From contig CP103037.1 in NCBI GenBank assembly GCA_024752435.1, positions 2,294,001 through 2,358,000 on the forward strand: 64,000 bases of DNA. The letters run 5' to 3'. This DNA is from Allantophomopsis cytisporea. Its lineage: Eukaryota > Ascomycota > Leotiomycetes > Phacidiales > Phacidiaceae. The notes below the pieces were generated by a model. The model worked only from the letters and a program-made list of their open reading frames with translations. It was not told where the DNA came from and did not search any database. Below, in pieces: positions 60,312-64,000 of this stretch. Every line of letters starts with the position of its first letter. Position 1 is the stretch's first letter. The position numbers and the translations under genes were made by a program.

Positions 60312-61307
60312 ATACACTACATTTCACTACATTTACACTACTCGACTCGACTCGACTCTACTCTACACTACACGCTCCACCCCTCCATATGCACTTTGCC
60401 AGCAAAACAAGCCCAATTCACTGGTCATGAGCGACTTGCGACTTTGCTAACACTTCAGACCCAGTTTAATCCAAACAATCAGAAGAAGTTCATGGCATGA
60501 CATGCAAAGCTGAAGCGCCAGAAGAGAAGCCTTGAAGATCATAGACAGCGGTACGAGAACATACGCGAGCTGCTTTTACCATACATATCTTCTTCTACCT
60601 AACTCTACTTACTCTATGCGGACTGACATGGGTAGATAATACACTACGGGTGTATCGGTACCATACATAAATCTTCCTTCCTCTTCTTCTTCTTCTTCTT
60701 CATCACCACCACCACCAAGAAAACATCCCTCCCTTCTCCACTGCACCAAAAACTCAGGGAAAGCCATTCTGTCATCTTGTCTTGCTTTCTTTTGCATGAC
60801 GCATTAATGCACATCGCACGCTTTTGAATATCAATTCCCCATCGAGCTCCAACTCGTCTTGTCCATCCTGTGCCGAATTCATCGTCTTGTCGTGGTGGTA
60901 GTGTGTGTGGTGTGGTTCCGTATTGCCATTCCGAATTGAACTTTCCGTCCCATCTTTCTTTTCTCAAAACCTTACGGAGAACTCTACTTTACTCGTAACG
61001 CCCGCAACCCACACTCCTACATATCTACATATCCATCCCACCCCATACTTTCCGCGCATGGCCCACCGACACACTTTGTCACCAGTGATCACTTTCCAAG
61101 CGTCGATTGTCCGTCCGTCCGTCAACATTCGTCCGACGATTACATTCGCTGTACAATACACGCATCTATTCCATTCGTTTCGCTGAGCGGCAACAGAATC
61201 GTGGCACCACCGCTGTCAGCTTATCCAACGGCTCTTTAACGGTTTCCTGAACCCAAACTACACAACGAAACAAAAGTACAATTGCAACAATCATAATCTC
61301 CCTCACC

Positions 61308-62174
61308 ATGTACTCACCGACGAAGTACATTCCACTCCTTCTCTCCTTTCTACCTCTCGCCTTCGCACAGACAACCACATCGACAGCCGCAACCTCAACT
61401 GCCACCAGCATAGTTGATTTCTCAGCCCTCCCCTCTTGCGCAACATCCTGTGGGCCACTCTACGATGCACAAGGTGCCTGTACTCCCCCAGTCCTTTCTG
61501 CGGCCTCCACATCGTGCTTCTGCGCCTACAGTACCCTGCAGCCTTTCCTAACGACCACGGCCGGCGTGTGCGATAATGCTTGTACGGATGATAGTACTGG
61601 GCTGAGCGATATCCGGAGCTGGTTTCTGAATTTGTGCGGTGATAGTACCAGTAGCACTACCAGTGCAGGTAGTACTGCGACGGGGTCAAGTGCCGCGAGT
61701 ACTGGGACGACGACCAAGTTTGTTAATCATAATTCGGGGAGCGCCTGGTGAGTCTCGATCTCCCCACGTCCGATACACTTGGAAGTCGATGGGCTTGATA
61801 TTTCGATGTCGCCGAGCTTGTAGTGTTTATTCTGTTTTTGGGTTTTATGAAATCTTCAACACATCGTACTAATAATCCCTAGGATCCACTACCACTACCG
61901 CTGGATAATCATGGTCGTCGTCCTCGTCGTTGCCATCGTGGGCATCTGGGTAGGTGCATGCATCTTCCGGAAACGTCACCTAGCCAAGAAAGAGAGAGAA
62001 TACGAGCTCACACACCCCGTCCCGCTTGGCCCTGACGGAAAGCCGAATTATGCGGCTGCTTACCCGCCGAATACGCAGGAGGTGCCTGTCGGAACGCACG
62101 CTGGTGATGCGGCTATGCTGGAGAAGGGGAAGGGGAAGGATAAGGCGAGGTGGATTGTTAAGGAGCGGACTTAG
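61308..62174 (+). CDS. CFEM-like cysteine-rich single-pass membrane protein
   Basis: Exons are 61308-61747 and 61883-62174 (phase-2 intron, 135 nt), giving 243 aa. Residues 1-20 are a signal peptide (LLLSFLPLAFA). The extracellular part has eight cysteines in the order C-x3-C, C, C-x1-C, C-x3-C, C (from SCATSC to LNLCG). This resembles the eight-Cys CFEM fold of fungal surface and haem-capture proteins, though spacing is not exact. A Ser/Thr/Gly-rich stalk follows (about 112-140). Then come IHYHYRWIIM and one membrane helix (VVVLVVAIVGIWVGACIF), a basic stop-transfer (RKRHLAKK) and a short cytosolic tail with NYAAAYPPNTQEVP. The layout suggests a wall-facing sensor or anchor. I cannot assign a precise role. 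Confidence 0.87.
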
Positions 62175-63240
62175 GCTTTGCGATTGGGGTTTCTTTTGTT
62201 TGGAGGAGGTGGTGCGGAAACATACTCTGCTATATGGGTTGGGACACGGCATGGGAATCGGCTTGGTTGACTGGCGTTTGGGCGACAAAAGCATTGGGAG
62301 GTGGTTTTTTTTTTTGTTTTTTTGGAGGGGTTAAGATGAAGATGGGTATAGGAGGAATATTGGGCTGGGTGGTTGCTCAAAGGTATTTAATTGGGTCATT
62401 TAGTTGAGATGAGGGGTCAAAATGGGAAGGGCATGGATGGAAGATTGTAGACTCATAATTGGGGGCGTGGAAGTGGGATAAATAGGTGGTGGAAGATATC
62501 AGGATTTACTCCGTATGTCACAGCTTTTTACTATTGTTTTTGAGATGGCCATATTGCGTGGATATGGTGAATGATAAACCTAATGTTATGCCCAGAAAAT
62601 GGAAAACTAGGTTGATGGATGTTACAAATAATAGCTGCAGAGACGCGTTTCGCTGTTCTTTGATTGCATGATAAATAGATATCTCGATTTGGATGATTGC
62701 ACCTTTCGATTATCACACCCCGCCAAAGTAGAGTGGGGTAACGTCTGACGAGCAACACCCCACGACGACACTTTATCTACATTAATTATATATCATTCTT
62801 CTTCGATTGAAACTAGGCATTGACTTTCTTTTTCTAGTAGACGAGAATTTGCTGCAAATCTATTGGTTGCAATAATAGATAGCTACGCGGCACGACTGCG
62901 AGGAAAGTTGCACTGCAAGCTCCGACGTCGCTCCACCTGACAGCTTGGAAGACAACAGGTCGTTAAAGATAGCATCAAGATATCAAACTCGCAACGATTC
63001 TTTTTCAAGTACCTATCATAGGGCCATAACATCATATGTTCCAGCAGCTACACTATAACCGCAGCTGTGACTCATCAAGTGTGTATATCGAGCTCACGTC
63101 TCCTCTAAAGCTTCTCTCACCATCCTTCTTCCATAGGTACTCAATACTATCACCTCATTCATCATTATATGCTACTACAATCTTGAATCCTCTGACAATT
63201 TAATTCCATCTTCCAAGCCAGAGTTAAGAACATAAACGCA
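62175..63240. other. Intergenic region before the oxidase gene
   Basis: About 1.07 kb without a gene. It has a T run at 62307-62321. C/T-rich DNA just before 63241 fits a fungal promoter end. Confidence 0.6.
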
Positions 63241-64000
63241 ATGAGTATGCATCACCCGCCCTCCTCCTTCTCAACCCTTAAATCTAACTCCCCCAGCCCA
63301 GCACATAATCCTCGGCGCCGGCGTAATAGGCCTAACAACAGCCCTAACTCTCAAAGCCCGCTCCCCAAACTCCCACGTGATCCTAACCGCCCAATACCTA
63401 CCCGGCGACACGCACATAACCTACGCCTCGCCGTGGGCAGGCGCCAATTGGCTGAGCGTGGCAACCGACAACGGCCGCCAGGAAGCATGGGACGAGACCA
63501 CGTACCGGAAATTCGCGGAGTTGGCTGCGCGGGGCGCGAGTGAGGCCGGTGTTACGGCTTTGCCGCTCAAGGCGCTCTTTGATAATGAGAGGCGCCGGGC
63601 TGGTGTCGAGAGTGTGGGCACCGGTAAGGTTTGGTACGAGGGCTTGGTGGGCTTAAGGGAGGTCAGTGGGGAGGAGCTTCTGGGGGCTGGGTTTGGGTTT
63701 GAGTGTGATAGTTTTGTGGTTGATGTTGGGGTTTACTTGTCTTGGTGAGTTTTTGCTGTTTTCTTTGTTAGTGGTCTCTGGGGGGGCTTTGGGGGTGCAG
63801 ATAGGAGATGGAGAGGAGAGAATGCCGCGAGATGAGATGTTCATTCATGTGCGGCTTGTGGGGTTGAAGGTGGTGTTGACTGTTCTTCATAGGCTCCTGA
63901 CCCAGGCCCTCAAGGCAGGTGTCGAGATCCGTCGTGCGCGCTACGATAGTATTCATGACCTGATAGCCGCGTATCCAGATGCGAAAACATTCGTAAACTG
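63241..64000 (+). CDS. D-amino-acid oxidase, 5' part (cut by window end)
   Basis: FAD enzyme, usually peroxisomal, that oxidises D-amino acids to keto acids, ammonia and H2O2. Exons are 63241-63244 (ATGA only), 63297-63744 and 63894 to beyond 64000; phases agree. Splicing the 52-nt first intron (GTATGC to CCCCCAG, branch-like CTAAC) gives MTQHIILGAGVIGLTTAL, the GxGxxG FAD loop at the very N-terminus as expected for this family. Without it the frame has no proper start. HITYASPWAGANW follows, the conserved flavin-contact block. The visible part is about 187 residues and ends at AYPDAKTFVN, just before the usual CTGLG-type motif. The C-terminal substrate site and peroxisome signal lie outside the window. 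Confidence 0.9.

Larger units (their letters stand above)
58389..61307. other. 2.9 kb repeat-bearing intergenic region
   Basis: No gene. It holds the (GAGCT)n and large (ACTC)n repeats listed separately, (CTT)n-like DNA at 60676-60703 and the promoter of the CFEM-like gene. Confidence 0.6.

Noticed and set aside
59911..60450. 179-codon frame with long SLTH repeats
   Set aside because: It is simply the (ACTC)n microsatellite translated; the frame is open because the unit contains no stop.

Overview
The window looks like nuclear DNA of a filamentous ascomycete (Pezizomycotina; a leotiomycete-like fungus is my guess, by inference only). Genes have short introns of about 50-180 nt with GTRAGT-like donors and CAG/TAG acceptors. 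Coding exons lack operon spacing, and the protein set is typical of moulds: Ppz phosphatase, Polycomb KMT6, cry-DASH, intradiol dioxygenase, TRI12-type transporter and D-amino-acid oxidase. No rRNA, recognisable tRNA, CRISPR array, intact transposon or viral gene was seen.

Layout. Positions 1-12677 hold no convincing gene and are rich in simple repeats. Next come a Ppz-type protein phosphatase (minus, 14432-12678) and, divergent from it, an E(z)/KMT6-like histone methyltransferase (16278-19413). A two-domain fasciclin secreted protein (minus, 21986-20504) diverges from a glutamate decarboxylase (23766-25685). After a 4.4 kb gap are a cry-DASH photoreceptor/photolyase (30082-32145) and a six-exon gene for a protein with three tandem GNAT acetyltransferase domains (32696-34784). 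A second large gap (34785-39216) carries at most gene relics. The centre-right has a seven-helix membrane protein (39217-40737), an NmrA-like NAD(P)-binding protein (42193-43321), a secreted intradiol dioxygenase-like protein (45888-47144) and, convergent to it, a TRI12-type MFS transporter (49358-47394). The right end has Ubc13 (minus, 53053-52432) divergent from the SEA/GATOR2 subunit Mtc5/WDR59 (53651-58388), a CFEM-like single-pass membrane protein (61308-62174), and the 5' part of a D-amino-acid oxidase that runs off the edge (63241-64000).

How genes relate. Most are independent housekeeping or regulatory genes: phosphatase signalling, Polycomb silencing, K63 ubiquitin chains, TORC1 nutrient sensing and light sensing. 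The only plausible metabolic neighbourhood is NmrA-like reductase, secreted dioxygenase and exporter at 42-49.4 kb, which would fit handling of catechol-type aromatics. That link is inference from adjacency.

Exon joins were worked out by hand from splice signals, reading phase and family similarity. All multi-exon models given here keep frame throughout. The most distinctive item is the triple-GNAT gene, whose introns sit at equivalent places in successive repeats. Others are a KMT6 model that depends on weak splice sites, a GC-AG intron in ubc13, and a 4-nt first coding exon in the oxidase gene.
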